From: Neoroseomonas lacus
GTDB taxonomy: Bacteria; Pseudomonadota; Alphaproteobacteria; Acetobacterales; Acetobacteraceae
Assembly: GCF_014644535.1 (NCBI RefSeq)
Contig: NZ_BMKW01000008.1
Location: 246,679 to 310,678, forward strand
Length of the DNA: 64,000 nt
Direction: 5' to 3'
In this document: one piece after another, positions 24,200-33,694 of the stretch
How positions within the stretch are numbered: position 1 is the first letter of the stretch
Layout: the number at the start of each line of letters is the position of its first letter
Position numbers and translations under genes: made by a program
Notes under the pieces: model-generated
The model's input: the letters and a program-made list of their open reading frames with translations, nothing else
Databases searched by the model: none
What the model was told of the DNA's origin: nothing

Positions 24200-26578
24200 T
24201 CACCCGGCAGCGGCGATCGCCCCCAGCCGGTCCAGCAGCCGCAGCAGCCGCGGCGCCAACAACCGGTCGAGCCCCAGCTTGTGCAGCGCCGCGCGGTCCT
24301 CCGGCAGCGGCCCCTCGAACAACTCGGCGAGCCGCGCATCCGCGGCGACCGGCGGGCGCCCGGCGAGCAGCGCCAGCACCGCCGCCCCCGGCTCGGCCAC
24401 CGCCATCGGCCCATCCCCACGCCGCGCCGCCGCCAGGCGCATCGCCCCCGGCTGCCACACCGCATCGTCTTCGGCGCCCGGCGTCGGCGCCACCGAGAAG
24501 GCCGCGCGCGCCTCGGCGCCCGAGACCAGCCCGCAGGGCGGCGCCATCGCCTCCGTCACCAGCGCCGATTCCTGCAACAGCACCCCGCGCCGCCGCGCCC
24601 GCGACGGCACCACGATATCCGGCGTGAGCGCCATGGCGGCATTGGAGGCGGCGTCGCGGTCATCCTCGAGGAACCAGCCGATCGCCGGCCCGGCGAAGCC
24701 CTGCCGGCGCAGCCTCGGCACCCAATCCTCCCCGTCATGCGCCGCGAGCAGCCGCAGCACGATATCGGCCACCACCGCCCCCGGCGCCACCCGTGGCACG
24801 ACCTCGAGCGCGATCCGCCGCGTGGCCAGCGCCGCGCGCGCCTCCTCCTTCGCGGCGGGCGAGATCGTCTCGGCACAATGCGGGTCGACCAGCAACAGCC
24901 GCACCGGGCGGCCCGCCGGCCGGAGCGCCCCACGCAGCCGCGCCGCCACGTTCGCGACGCGGGCCGGCGGCGGGGCAGGGGCGGCGAAGCGGTCGCGCAC
25001 CATCACCTGTTCGGCGGCCAGCGCCGAACGTTGCCCGCTGCGTTGCGCCGGATGGGTCCGATAAAACGCGACCGGCCAGCGCGCCTGGGCGATGCGCGCC
25101 CCGGCCACCGCCGCGCGCAGCCACAGTTCGTAATCGAACACCGCCGACAGCCCGGTATCGAGCCGCCCGCCGAGCTGTTCCCAGAAGCGCCGCGCGACCA
25201 GAACCTCGGGTTGCAGGAAAAACCGCCCGGCCCCCCAGCGCCCGAAGACATCCGCCAACCCGGCGACGGTGAAGTCCCGCACCCCGCCCGGCAGCGGCTG
25301 CTGCAACCCGGTGATCCGCCGCGCCCGGTGCGCTACCGACCAGCCATGCACCAGATCCGCCGCCGGGTCCGCCGCAAACGCCGCCCCCAGCACATGCAGC
25401 GCGCCTGGCGCCAGCAGGTCATCGGCATTGATCCAGCCGATGAGGTCCGCATCGTTGCCGGCAAACCCCTTGCCGATCGCCTCCGCCGGCCCGCCATCGG
25501 GCTCGACGATCACGCCATGCAGCCGGTCCCGGTGGCGCGCCAGCACCGCCGCCGTCCCGTCGGTCGAGCCGCCATCGACGACGACATGCTCGACCGCCGG
25601 ATAGCCCTGCGCGGCGACGGAGAGGATCGTCTCCTCCAGCCACGGCCCCGGATTCAGGCAGGGCGTCACCAGCCGGATGCGCGGCCAGCGCCCACCCGGC
25701 GGCAGCAGCGCCTCGAAGCCGCGCCGTGTCGCCTCGGTGGGGGGCGCGAAAGGCCAGGGCAATTCGCCGAAGCGTGGCCAGGCGGCGCCGGCGAGCATCG
25801 GCTCCCCCGCCGCCGGCAGGGCGCCGAGCAGCGCCGAGGCCGCCCCCACATCCCCCGCCGCCAGTGCCGCATACCCCGCATTGAACCGCGTCGACGGGTC
25901 ACCCGGCAGCGCCACCTGGGCCGCCGCGAAGGCAATCGCCGCCCGCGCCGGCCGATGCGTCGCGAGATGCGCCAGCCCCGCCAGGCTCTGCGTCACGCCA
26001 AGCCCCGGCCGCGTCAGCCGCTCGACCAGCGGGCGCGTTCCCCGCGCCTGCACCGCCGCCCCAAGCGTCCGCAGCAGGTCATCCCGCCCGGCCTCCTCGG
26101 CAAGGCGCGCGAGTTCGGCGATGTCAGCCTCCCGCCCCGCCCCGGGGTCGAGGCAGGCCGCCGCCACCATCCCCTCCAGCAGCGCCAGGTCGGCACCGTC
26201 CTGCAGGCTGCGCTGGAAGCTCGGCAACCCGGCGCTGAGGAACAGGCCGATCGTCAGCCGGTCCGGCCGCCCGCGCCAGCAGAGCCGCAGCACCGCCGTC
26301 GCCGCCTCCGTCGCGCCGGAAACATGCAAATGCCCGGCAACCTCGATGCCAAGTACCGCGAGGGCCGGGTCGTCATTCGCCGCCAGCGCCGCGCAGGCCA
26401 GCGCGCGCGCCGAGCCCGGCCGTTCCAGCCGCGCATGCAGCAACGCCGCGCGCAGCCTCAACCCAGGCTCGGCAGCAACCGCCGTGGCGGCGAGGGCGAC
26501 GGCAGCGGGCAGGTCACGCCCCGCCGCGGCCGCCTCCGCGGCGGCCATCGCGGCCTGGCCCTCTGCCGGCACCGTCAT
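24200..26578 (-). CDS. Multidomain glycosyltransferase (helical repeats + GT2 + second domain)
   Basis: A 792-residue cytoplasmic protein. Residues 1-270 are Ala/Leu-rich helices resembling TPR-type repeats (FNAGYAALAAGDVGAASALL). Residues 300-500 form a GT-A glycosyltransferase family 2 domain: IRLVTPCLNPGPWLEETI, VVVDGGSTDGT, then the metal-binding GWINADD near residue 385. The region from about 580 to the end (VRLLLVDPHCAE, IGWFLEDDRD) looks like a second, possibly GT-B-like, domain that I cannot assign. It probably adds sugars to a surface polysaccharide. It starts 8 bases after the thiamine-diphosphate enzyme gene and is likely in the same operon; the ribosome-binding site is weak. Confidence 0.75.
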   Translation of the reverse strand: MTVPAEGQAAMAAAEAAAAGRDLPAAVALAATAVAAEPGLRLRAALLHARLERPGSARALACAALAANDDPALAVLGIEVAGHLHVSGATEAATAVLRLCWRGRPDRLTIGLFLSAGLPSFQRSLQDGADLALLEGMVAAACLDPGAGREADIAELARLAEEAGRDDLLRTLGAAVQARGTRPLVERLTRPGLGVTQSLAGLAHLATHRPARAAIAFAAAQVALPGDPSTRFNAGYAALAAGDVGAASALLGALPAAGEPMLAGAAWPRFGELPWPFAPPTEATRRGFEALLPPGGRWPRIRLVTPCLNPGPWLEETILSVAAQGYPAVEHVVVDGGSTDGTAAVLARHRDRLHGVIVEPDGGPAEAIGKGFAGNDADLIGWINADDLLAPGALHVLGAAFAADPAADLVHGWSVAHRARRITGLQQPLPGGVRDFTVAGLADVFGRWGAGRFFLQPEVLVARRFWEQLGGRLDTGLSAVFDYELWLRAAVAGARIAQARWPVAFYRTHPAQRSGQRSALAAEQVMVRDRFAAPAPPPARVANVAARLRGALRPAGRPVRLLLVDPHCAETISPAAKEEARAALATRRIALEVVPRVAPGAVVADIVLRLLAAHDGEDWVPRLRRQGFAGPAIGWFLEDDRDAASNAAMALTPDIVVPSRARRRGVLLQESALVTEAMAPPCGLVSGAEARAAFSVAPTPGAEDDAVWQPGAMRLAAARRGDGPMAVAEPGAAVLALLAGRPPVAADARLAELFEGPLPEDRAALHKLGLDRLLAPRLLRLLDRLGAIAAAG

Positions 26579-26586
26579 GGTCCGCG

Positions 26587-28218
26587 CTATTCGGCCGCCT
26601 GCGCCGCGACGGGCAGCACCGCCGCGAGCGAGGTGCGCACCACGATCGCCGCCGGCCCGGGTGCCGCCAGCGCCGCCGCCAGTGCCGGGAAATCGGCGTT
26701 GCTGTCCACCCGCGTCACCGGCACGCCGAACGACCCACACCAGGCGACGAAATCCGGGTTCGCGAGCGAGGTGCCCGACACCCGCCCCGGATGCGCCCGC
26801 TCCTGATGGATGCGGATCGAGGCATAGGCGCCATTGTCCGACAGCAGCAGCTTGAGCGGCACGCCCCGCGCAACGGCCACGGCGAACTCGCCCGCCGTCA
26901 TCAACGCGCCGCCATCGCCCACCGCCGCGATCACCTGCCGGTCCGGGTAGCGCAGCGCGGCGGCGACCCCCGCCGGCACGCCAAAGCCCATCGCCCCCGA
27001 CACCGGCGCGAGCAGCCGCTGCGGTGGCACCCAGGGCAGTTTGCGATAGAAGGGCGCGCCGAAGGTGCCGGCATCCAGCGTCACGATGGCATCGGCGGTG
27101 GCGACCTCGCCGACCAGTCGCGCGACCTCGGCGAAGGCGACGCCGTCATTGTGCTGGCCGGGGCGGATCCCGGTATCGGCAAAGTGGATCGCCCGCAGCC
27201 GGGCATTCCAGCCTTCGCGCGCGGCGGGCGCGGCGGGTGCCTCGGCGGCCAGCGCCTCGATCAGCGCGAGCGCATCGGCGGCCAGCGCCATCTCGGCCGG
27301 GAACAGCCAGCCGAGGAAGCGCGGCTCCGCGCAGACATGGACCAGCCGCTGTCCCTCGGCCGGCCAGGTCCAGCCCTGGGTGGTGATGTCGGTCAGCCGG
27401 GTCCCGAGCGCCAGCACCAGGTCGGACTCCGCGAAGGCGGCGCGCTGCTGGTCCGGGTTGCGCAGGCCGAGATCGCCCGCATAGAGCGCGTGGTCGTTGG
27501 GGAACAGATCCTGCCGCCGGAAGGAGACGGCGACCGGCAATTGCCACGCCTCGGCGAAGGCCTGCAACGCCGCGCGCCCGCCCGGCCGGTCGAAGGCATG
27601 GCCGGCGAGCAGGATGGGGCGCTCGGCCGCACGCAGCATCGCGGCGAGCCGCGCGACCTCGGCCGGTGCCGGGATGGCGGGTGCGACGATCGTCGCCGGC
27701 AGGGCAGGGGCGGTGCAGGCCTCGGCCAGCACATCCTCGGGCAGCGACAGCACCACCGGCCCAGGGACGCCCTGCATCGCCATCGCATAGGCGCGGCCGA
27801 TCAGTTCCGGGATCTGGTTCGGCTCGGTCGCCTCGCCGACCCATTTGGCGATGCCGCCGAACATCCTTCCGTAGTCGATCTCCTGGAAGGCGTTGCGGCG
27901 CAGGTCGCGCTTCTCGACCTGGCCGACCAGCAGGATCAGCGGCACCGCGTCCTGCTCCGCGGTGTGCACCGCGATCGACGCATTGCACGCCCCCGGCCCG
28001 CGGCTGACCAGCACGACGCCCGGCCGCCCGGTCATCTTTGCGTCGGCCACCGCCATGAAGCCGGCGCCGCCCTCGGAGCGGCAGGTCACAAGGTCGATGC
28101 CCTCATGCGCGTGCAGGGCGTCGAGCAGGGCGATGTAGGATTCGCCCGGCACGCAGAAGGCGCGGTCAATGCCCTGGGCGGCGAGGAAATCGATCAGTCG
28201 TTCGGCGGCGGTCGGCAT
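26587..28218 (-). CDS. Thiamine-diphosphate enzyme, acetolactate-synthase-like
   Basis: A 543-residue protein with the three domains of the acetolactate synthase/pyruvate decarboxylase superfamily. The catalytic glutamate lies in TCRSEGGAGFMA near residue 50. The middle domain starts ERPILLAGHAFDRPGG. The cofactor motif GDGGALMTAGEFAVAVARGV with its closing Asn in LLSDNGAYASIRI lies near residues 430-460. Lack of an ilvN partner and divergence from IlvB argue against branched-chain amino acid synthesis. Related genes act on benzoylformate, sulfopyruvate, oxalyl-CoA or similar acids. The substrate is unknown. A glycosyltransferase gene follows after 8 bases, an unusual pairing, and a divergent Bug binding protein starts 160 bases upstream. 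Confidence 0.85.
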   Translation of the reverse strand: MPTAAERLIDFLAAQGIDRAFCVPGESYIALLDALHAHEGIDLVTCRSEGGAGFMAVADAKMTGRPGVVLVSRGPGACNASIAVHTAEQDAVPLILLVGQVEKRDLRRNAFQEIDYGRMFGGIAKWVGEATEPNQIPELIGRAYAMAMQGVPGPVVLSLPEDVLAEACTAPALPATIVAPAIPAPAEVARLAAMLRAAERPILLAGHAFDRPGGRAALQAFAEAWQLPVAVSFRRQDLFPNDHALYAGDLGLRNPDQQRAAFAESDLVLALGTRLTDITTQGWTWPAEGQRLVHVCAEPRFLGWLFPAEMALAADALALIEALAAEAPAAPAAREGWNARLRAIHFADTGIRPGQHNDGVAFAEVARLVGEVATADAIVTLDAGTFGAPFYRKLPWVPPQRLLAPVSGAMGFGVPAGVAAALRYPDRQVIAAVGDGGALMTAGEFAVAVARGVPLKLLLSDNGAYASIRIHQERAHPGRVSGTSLANPDFVAWCGSFGVPVTRVDSNADFPALAAALAAPGPAAIVVRTSLAAVLPVAAQAAE

Positions 28219-28380
28219 CCGGTTGGGTCTTTCTTGGGACGACCCTTCCGATAGCGCGCCGCGCGCGGATGATCCATGGCGGGGGGTGGCGGAACCGGCA
28301 TGCCACGGTATGAAGGTTCAGAAGCACGGCGTGGCCGGCCCACAGTGGGCCGCCGCAGCCCTGCCGCAGGGAACACGTTC

Positions 28381-29361
28381 ATGATGCTGGATCGCCGCGC
28401 AACCCTCACCCTCGCGATCGCCGCCGGCTTCGCTGCGCCCGCCGTGCGCGCCCAGCCCGCCGCCTGGCGCCCGAACCGGCCGATCCGATTGATCGTGCCG
28501 TTCGCCCCGGGTGGATCCAACGACATCGTCGGGCGGCTGGTTGCCGAAGCCGCCGGCACGCTGCTCGGCCAGCCCGTGATCATCGAGAACCGCGCCGGCG
28601 CCGGCAGCATGGTCGGCGCCGAGGCCACCGCGCGCGCGCCCGCCGATGGCTACACGCTGCTGATCAACAGCGCGCAGTCCACGGTGCCGGCCATCGTCGC
28701 GAACGTGCCCTACAACTCGGTCGATGATTTCGTCGGCATCGCGGTCGCCGGCTTCTCGCCCTATGTGCTCGCGGTCAATCCGGGCTTGCCGGCGCAGACC
28801 GCCCAGGAACTGGTCGCGCTGCTGAAGGCCAATCCGGGACGCTACAACTTCGCCTCCGCCGGCCTCGGCAGCGGCGTGCATGTCGGTGGCGAGCTGTTCC
28901 GCGCCATGACCGACACGCAGTTCGAGATCGTCCACTACCGTGGCGGCGGCCCGGGCGTCGCCGCGATCATGAGCAACGAGTCGCAGTTCGGCCTGCCGAC
29001 CATGGCCTCCTCGCTCGGCCAGGTGCGCCAGGGCGGCGTGCGCGCGCTCGCCGTCGCGGCCGCCGAGCGCAGCCCGGCGCTGCCCGACGTGCCGAGCGCG
29101 CCGCAGGCGGGCCTCCCCAACCTCATCCATGAGGAGAACTTCCCGATCCTCGCGCCGAAGGGCACGCCGCCCGAGATCGTCGCGGCCCTCAGCCTCGCCT
29201 TCCGCACCGCGATCCAGCGCATCGGGCCGCGCATGATCGAACTGGCGGGCGTCGCCCCGCGCGAGGGTTACGACACCTCCGCGAAGGTGATGGAGCTGGT
29301 CCGCGAGGGCGTGGAACTCAACACGCGGGTGCTGCGCCAGGCCGGCGTCCAGCCGCAATAA
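28381..29361 (+). CDS. Bug-family substrate-binding protein
   Basis: A 326-residue periplasmic binding protein. The signal peptide ends AVRA-QP. The signature RPIRLIVPFAPGGSNDIVGR is followed by GQPVIIENRAGAGSMVGAE and the ligand loops FASAGLGSGVH and VHYRGGGPGVA. The ATG at 28381 (or 28384) has AGGGA 8 bases upstream. It is divergent from the thiamine-diphosphate enzyme and 275 bases upstream of another Bug gene. No TctA/TctB membrane genes are close, so it probably shares a transporter or acts in sensing. Confidence 0.9.
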   Translation: MMLDRRATLTLAIAAGFAAPAVRAQPAAWRPNRPIRLIVPFAPGGSNDIVGRLVAEAAGTLLGQPVIIENRAGAGSMVGAEATARAPADGYTLLINSAQSTVPAIVANVPYNSVDDFVGIAVAGFSPYVLAVNPGLPAQTAQELVALLKANPGRYNFASAGLGSGVHVGGELFRAMTDTQFEIVHYRGGGPGVAAIMSNESQFGLPTMASSLGQVRQGGVRALAVAAAERSPALPDVPSAPQAGLPNLIHEENFPILAPKGTPPEIVAALSLAFRTAIQRIGPRMIELAGVAPREGYDTSAKVMELVREGVELNTRVLRQAGVQPQ

Positions 29362-29636
29362 TACCGGCGGCCCGGCGTGTCTGTCGGGCCCCAGGCGCCG
29401 GCGCGCCCGTCCGGGCGCCTAGCTTGCGCGCCGGGCACTCTTGCCGTGGAGGCCCATGCCGGTCCGGGCGCGATCGCGCCGCGCGCCCCCAGCCCGGTGC
29501 AGGGCTTCGGGCCGATGGGCTTGCCGGCATATGCCTCGGCCGGGCGACTCGGGGGATGCCCGCCGCCGCGGAACGTGCGATGAACCGCCCTGGAAGGCCG
29601 GCATCTGAACGCCGTGTCCCAGGGAGGCTACAATCC
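29362..29636. other. Intergenic region, no gene seen
   Basis: The 275 bases between the two Bug genes hold no supported gene. The frame of the second Bug gene is open through much of it, but it lacks a signal peptide there and the proper start with GGGAGG is at 29637. Confidence 0.5.
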
Positions 29637-30608
29637 ATGACCACGCGCCGCGCGGCTCTCGCGCTCGCCCTCGCCACGCCCGCCATCGCTCGCGCCCAGC
29701 CGGCCTGGCGCCCTGACCACCCGATCCGCGCCGTGGTACCTTTCGCCCCAGGCGGGGCCACCGACGTCGTCGCCCGCGTGCTTTCTGAGACGGTCGGCGC
29801 GCAGCTTGGCCAACCCCTGGTGATCGAGAACCGCGCCGGTGGCGCGGCCGGGCTGATTGGCACGGATGCCGTCGCGAAATCCGCGCCCGATGGCTACACC
29901 ATCCTCATTCACTCCAATGCCCATGTAATCGCGCCGAGCCTCGTCGCGCACATGCCGTATGACCCGATCGCCGATTTCGCGGGGGTGGCGCATCTGGGCG
30001 TGATCCCGCAGGTGCTGGTGGTCAATCCGCGCCTGCCGGTGACCGACATGGCGTCGCTGCTGACCTGGCTGCGCGCCAATTCGGGGAAGATCAACTTCGC
30101 CTCCGCCGGCATCGGCAGCGCCAACCACCTGGCGAGCGAGGTGTTCCGCGCCGCGGTGCCGGGTGTCGAGATGCAGATCGTGCAGTATCGCGGCGGCGGA
30201 CCGGCGATGGCCGCGGTGATCTCGGGCGAGGCGCATATGGCCGTCGACCCGGTGGCTTCCGCCGTGCCGCATATCCGCGGCGGCACGGTGCGCGCCATCG
30301 CGGTGGCAGGGCCGGCGCGCGCCGCCGTGCTGCCCGAGGTGCCGTCGGCGACCGAGGCCGGCCTGCCGGCATGGGCGGCCGGAGCCTGGTTCCTCGCGCT
30401 GGCCCCGGCGCGGACGCCGCCGGCGGCGATCGCGGCGCTCAACGCCGCCTTCAACGAGGCGATGGTCCGCCTCGCCCCGCGCCTCGGCGAACTGGGGGTC
30501 GAACGCCAACCGCAATACGCGACGCCCGAGGCACTGATGACCTATGTGCGCGCCGAGCAGGTCCGCAGCGCGGCCGTCCTGCGCGCGGCCGGCGTGCTGC
30601 CGGAATAG
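29637..30608 (+). CDS. Bug-family substrate-binding protein
   Basis: A 323-residue paralogue of the previous gene. The signal peptide MTTRRAALALALATPAIARA is followed by the signature RAVVPFAPGGATDVVAR, LVIENRAGGAAG, FASAGIGSANH and VQYRGGGPAM. The start at 29637 has GGGAGG 9 bases upstream. Sequence similarity to the neighbour is clear in all signature blocks, so this is a local duplication that has since diverged. As for the other Bug genes here, no transporter membrane subunits are adjacent. Confidence 0.9.
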   Translation: MTTRRAALALALATPAIARAQPAWRPDHPIRAVVPFAPGGATDVVARVLSETVGAQLGQPLVIENRAGGAAGLIGTDAVAKSAPDGYTILIHSNAHVIAPSLVAHMPYDPIADFAGVAHLGVIPQVLVVNPRLPVTDMASLLTWLRANSGKINFASAGIGSANHLASEVFRAAVPGVEMQIVQYRGGGPAMAAVISGEAHMAVDPVASAVPHIRGGTVRAIAVAGPARAAVLPEVPSATEAGLPAWAAGAWFLALAPARTPPAAIAALNAAFNEAMVRLAPRLGELGVERQPQYATPEALMTYVRAEQVRSAAVLRAAGVLPE

Positions 30609-30866
30609 GCGCACCGAGGCGGCGGCATCCGCCCGATCGCCGATACCCGCCGCCGAGGCCAGAGCGTGATTGGTTCACCTTCGTTCACCAACCCCGCTTC
30701 AACCTTTTGGTTGATCGCGTGATTCAGACTTCCGGTGCATTCGCACCTGCGGCCATCACGCCACAGAGCGGTTTCCGTTCGCCTCGGCTCACGGAACCCT
30801 CTCCAGCCTGTTGTTCTTGCGAGCATCTTCACCCGGTCAGATGTTTCCACCTGATCGGGATCTGCT
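30609..30866. other. Intergenic region with hairpins
   Basis: This region of about 260 bases has no gene. It contains a small perfect hairpin TCAACC (30699-30704) / GGTTGA (30709-30714) with a TTTT loop. It also holds the longer element at 30821-30867 listed separately. It is less GC-rich than its surroundings and lies between a plus-strand Bug gene and a converging DUF4139 gene. Confidence 0.5.
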
Positions 30867-30867
30867 C
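30821..30867. repeat. GAGCATC-hairpin element, copy 2
   Basis: The outer arms GAGCA (30821-30825) and TGCTC (30863-30867) enclose the hairpin CCGGTCAG (30833-30840) / CTGATCGG (30851-30858), paired throughout with one G-T. The GAGCATCTTCAC opening repeats that of the element at 24137-24180. Imperfect palindromes of this style are widespread between genes in alphaproteobacteria; I rely on memory for that point. Confidence 0.55.
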
Positions 30868-32906
30868 TACGACCCGCGCTGCATCAGTGCGATGACCGCC
30901 CGCTGCCAGGTTTCCCAGGCCTGGTCGGCGGCGGCGCCGGCCTGCTCGGCCTCGCGGCTCGCGCTGTTGAGGCGGCGGCGGGCTTCCTGCAGGTCGGGGC
31001 CGGTGCGGTCCTCGGCAGCCTTGCGCGCGCGCTCCAGTGCCTGGTCGGCGCTGCGATAGCTGCGCTGCTTCAGCCGCGCATCGTCGAGCAGGCGGCGCAA
31101 CTCGCCCATCGCCTCGACCGCGGCAGCGAGGTCGGCGCGGCCGGGCACGTCCGCCGGCGTGCGGGCCAGCACCTCCTGCAACCGTTCCATCGTGCCGGGA
31201 CCGCCGGGCAGGCGGCGCAGGTTCTGCTCCAGGTCGAAGGTCTGCCACCGCAGCAGGATCGGCTCGCCGAGGCCGCTGTCCCACAACGGCATGTCCTGGC
31301 GGATCGGCCGTTCAAAGGCCAGGTGCAGCGTCTGCGGGCCACCCTCGAGCGTGGTCTCGTAGCGCAGGCCGAAATCGCCCTGCGAGACGACCGGGAAACG
31401 CGGCGTCGCGCCGGGGCGCGCCGGCACGTCCACCACCACCAGGCCGCGCCCGCCATGCGGGTCGACGGCAAGTGCGGTGTCCTCGACGCGCTGCATCTCG
31501 ACGCGGACGAAGCCGCGGCGCAGCGCGATGCCGATGATGCGTTCGTTTGTCGAGGCGGTCTGTGCCACCTGCACGTCGCGGTCGCGCCCGAAGGCGAGGA
31601 TGCGGCCATCGCCGGCGGGCATCGCGCGGATCTCGGCATCGCCGAGGAAGACACCGGCCTCAGCCCCCTCCGCGCCATAGACTGTGGCGAGGCCGTCCGG
31701 CAGCGTGTGCGGCGAGGCGTTGCGGATGCGCACCGCCTGCAACGGGCTGCGTGCGTTGAGGTCCTGGATCCACCAGATGCGTTCGGCCGGCAGGCGGATG
31801 TCGAGGAACGGCACATTCGCCGTCTCGCCGCTGTGGATCGTCACCGGCTCGGCGAGGACGAAGGCGACGCGCCCGGCCGAGGCCTCCGCGGTGGCGCCAC
31901 CGGCCGGCGCCGAGGTGCCGGCGATGCCGCCGGCGGCCCCGCCGATCACGGCCTCGGCCCGGCGGGCCATCTGCGGCGCTGCGGCCATTTCGCGCGACAT
32001 GGTCGTCGATGGCACCGGTGCCGGCGCGGGCAGCGGGATCGGCCGGGCGCCGGTATCGGGGCGGACGTGCACCGCCCCGGCGATGTGCACCGGCAATTCC
32101 GGCCGCGGCACGGTGATGGGGTCATAGATGCGCTGGCGGAAGGCGGCGGCATCGCCCGAGACCAGGGCGAGGCGCACGCTGTCCCAGTCGCTGCCCGAGG
32201 CGTTCTCGACTACCGCCCAGCCTTGCAGCCGGGCCTGTGGCGCAGGGCTCGCGGCAGCGGTCATGGGTGGCACCAGTAGCCGGTAGGATGGCTTCCACAA
32301 CGGCGCGCCGGCGACATACAGCACCGCGACCTGGCGGGCGCGGTCGGCGCGCAGGCGGATGTCGATGCGCCGCTCATCCGCGCTGCGCGCGGCCGCCAGC
32401 GCTTCGGCCGCGCGGGCAACGCGCGCGGCGAGACCCTCGTCGAGCAGCTTCACCTCGTCGCCTTCGCGCAGCAGCACGGTGACCAGGCCGCGCGGGGTGA
32501 TCAGCGTCAGGCGCAACCCATTGTCGGTCTCGGCGGCATCGGCGATGCGGCCGCGCGCGCTGCCGGCCTCCGCTTCCTGGCCGCGCAGCGCCGCGAGCAG
32601 GCGGGCGCGGCTGTCGAAATCCTCCGCCCGCAACGGCAGGCCGCGGAAGGCCTCGCCAGCCAGGTCGCGCGCGGGAAGGCGCAGTCCTTCGACGGTGCCG
32701 GCGGGGTCGACGACGATCAGGCTGCGCAGCAGGTCGTCCACATCATCGGTGCGGGCGCGGAAGGTGACATTGCCATCTGCCGGCACCTCCCCGGCACGTT
32801 CGATCTGCGCAAGGCCGGCGGAGGACAATGTCACGCTGCGCACCGGCAATTCGGTGGCGAGGGCGGTTGTTGCCGTCAACAGGAAGGCAAGGGTCAGGCG
32901 GCGCAT
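30867..32906 (-). CDS. DUF4139 domain-containing secreted protein (paralogue 1)
   Basis: A 679-residue protein with a signal peptide (LTLAFLLTATTALA-TE). The N-terminal 170 residues are beta-rich with VRSVTLSSAGLAQIERAGEV, the position where DUF4140/DUF4139 proteins have their opening strand. The large DUF4139 core includes LWKPSYRLLVPP, SDWDSVRLALVSGD and the IYDPI segment. A long helical C terminus of about 110 residues (ELRRLLDDARLKQRSYRSA) is probably coiled coil. A Pro/Ala linker lies near 290-330. Such proteins are exported and of unknown role; some are called mucoidy-inhibitor A-like. A second paralogue is at 57384-59087. Confidence 0.8.
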   Translation of the reverse strand: MRRLTLAFLLTATTALATELPVRSVTLSSAGLAQIERAGEVPADGNVTFRARTDDVDDLLRSLIVVDPAGTVEGLRLPARDLAGEAFRGLPLRAEDFDSRARLLAALRGQEAEAGSARGRIADAAETDNGLRLTLITPRGLVTVLLREGDEVKLLDEGLAARVARAAEALAAARSADERRIDIRLRADRARQVAVLYVAGAPLWKPSYRLLVPPMTAAASPAPQARLQGWAVVENASGSDWDSVRLALVSGDAAAFRQRIYDPITVPRPELPVHIAGAVHVRPDTGARPIPLPAPAPVPSTTMSREMAAAPQMARRAEAVIGGAAGGIAGTSAPAGGATAEASAGRVAFVLAEPVTIHSGETANVPFLDIRLPAERIWWIQDLNARSPLQAVRIRNASPHTLPDGLATVYGAEGAEAGVFLGDAEIRAMPAGDGRILAFGRDRDVQVAQTASTNERIIGIALRRGFVRVEMQRVEDTALAVDPHGGRGLVVVDVPARPGATPRFPVVSQGDFGLRYETTLEGGPQTLHLAFERPIRQDMPLWDSGLGEPILLRWQTFDLEQNLRRLPGGPGTMERLQEVLARTPADVPGRADLAAAVEAMGELRRLLDDARLKQRSYRSADQALERARKAAEDRTGPDLQEARRRLNSASREAEQAGAAADQAWETWQRAVIALMQRGS

Positions 32907-33011
32907 GGCGTTGTCCTCTCCTCGGGGCGGCGGAGGGTAGGGAGAGGGGCCGGTCGGGTCCAGCGGGGCGGGGCCTGTCGCGTGAAGCGCTTCAGGGGGT
33001 GGTGACGGTGG

Positions 33012-33599
33012 TCACAGGAAGGCAGGCAGCAGCGAGCCGACCATCAGCAGCGCCATGGCGATGTTGAACCAGCGCAACGCGGCCGGCGTGCGCAGGATAC
33101 GCGACGCGCCGGCACCGAAGCCCGCCCAGACCAGCAGGCAGGGCAGGCAGATCACGGCGAAGACGAGGGCGATGAGCAGCCCCTCCGCCAGCGTGTCGCC
33201 GGCCGGCGTGGTGAAGGCCGGGATGGCGGCGAGCGCGATCATCCACGCCTTCGGGTTCACCCATTGGAACAGCGCCGCGCCGATGAAGCCGAGGGGCGGC
33301 CGTGACGGTCCTTCCCCGGGTGCGCCGGCGCGGGCGATCTTCCACGCCAACACCAGCAGCCAGGCCCCGCCGATCCATTTCAACGCCGTGTGCAGCGCCG
33401 GCCAGGCGGCGAAGGGCGCGGCGAGTCCAAGCCCCACGATCAGCAGCATGACAGCGAAGCCGATGGCGATGCCGAACATCTGCGGCACCGTCGCCCGGAT
33501 GCCGTGCGTGGCCGAGACCGCCGCGACCATCAGCACATTCGGCCCTGGCGTGACGGAAGCGGCCACGGCGAAGCCGAGCAGCGGGAGGAGCGTTTCCAT
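33012..33599 (-). CDS. LysE/RhtB-family amino-acid exporter
   Basis: A 195-residue inner-membrane protein with about six hydrophobic segments. The family opening GFAVAASVTPGPNVLMVAAV carries the conserved TPGPN, and FQWVNPKAWMIALA lies in the middle. These proteins export amino acids or related small molecules by proton exchange. Only 95 bases separate it from the divergent RidA-type gene, which detoxifies reactive enamine intermediates of amino-acid metabolism, so the two may share regulation. The substrate is unknown. Confidence 0.88.
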   Translation of the reverse strand: METLLPLLGFAVAASVTPGPNVLMVAAVSATHGIRATVPQMFGIAIGFAVMLLIVGLGLAAPFAAWPALHTALKWIGGAWLLVLAWKIARAGAPGEGPSRPPLGFIGAALFQWVNPKAWMIALAAIPAFTTPAGDTLAEGLLIALVFAVICLPCLLVWAGFGAGASRILRTPAALRWFNIAMALLMVGSLLPAFL

Positions 33600-33694
33600 G
33601 ATGTGATGCTATGTCAGTAATGCTGTCCTACATGTGTGCTCTTGCCGGGGCGCCCATGCGCGTGTCGCATGGCGCGTCGTCGATGGAGGATGAG

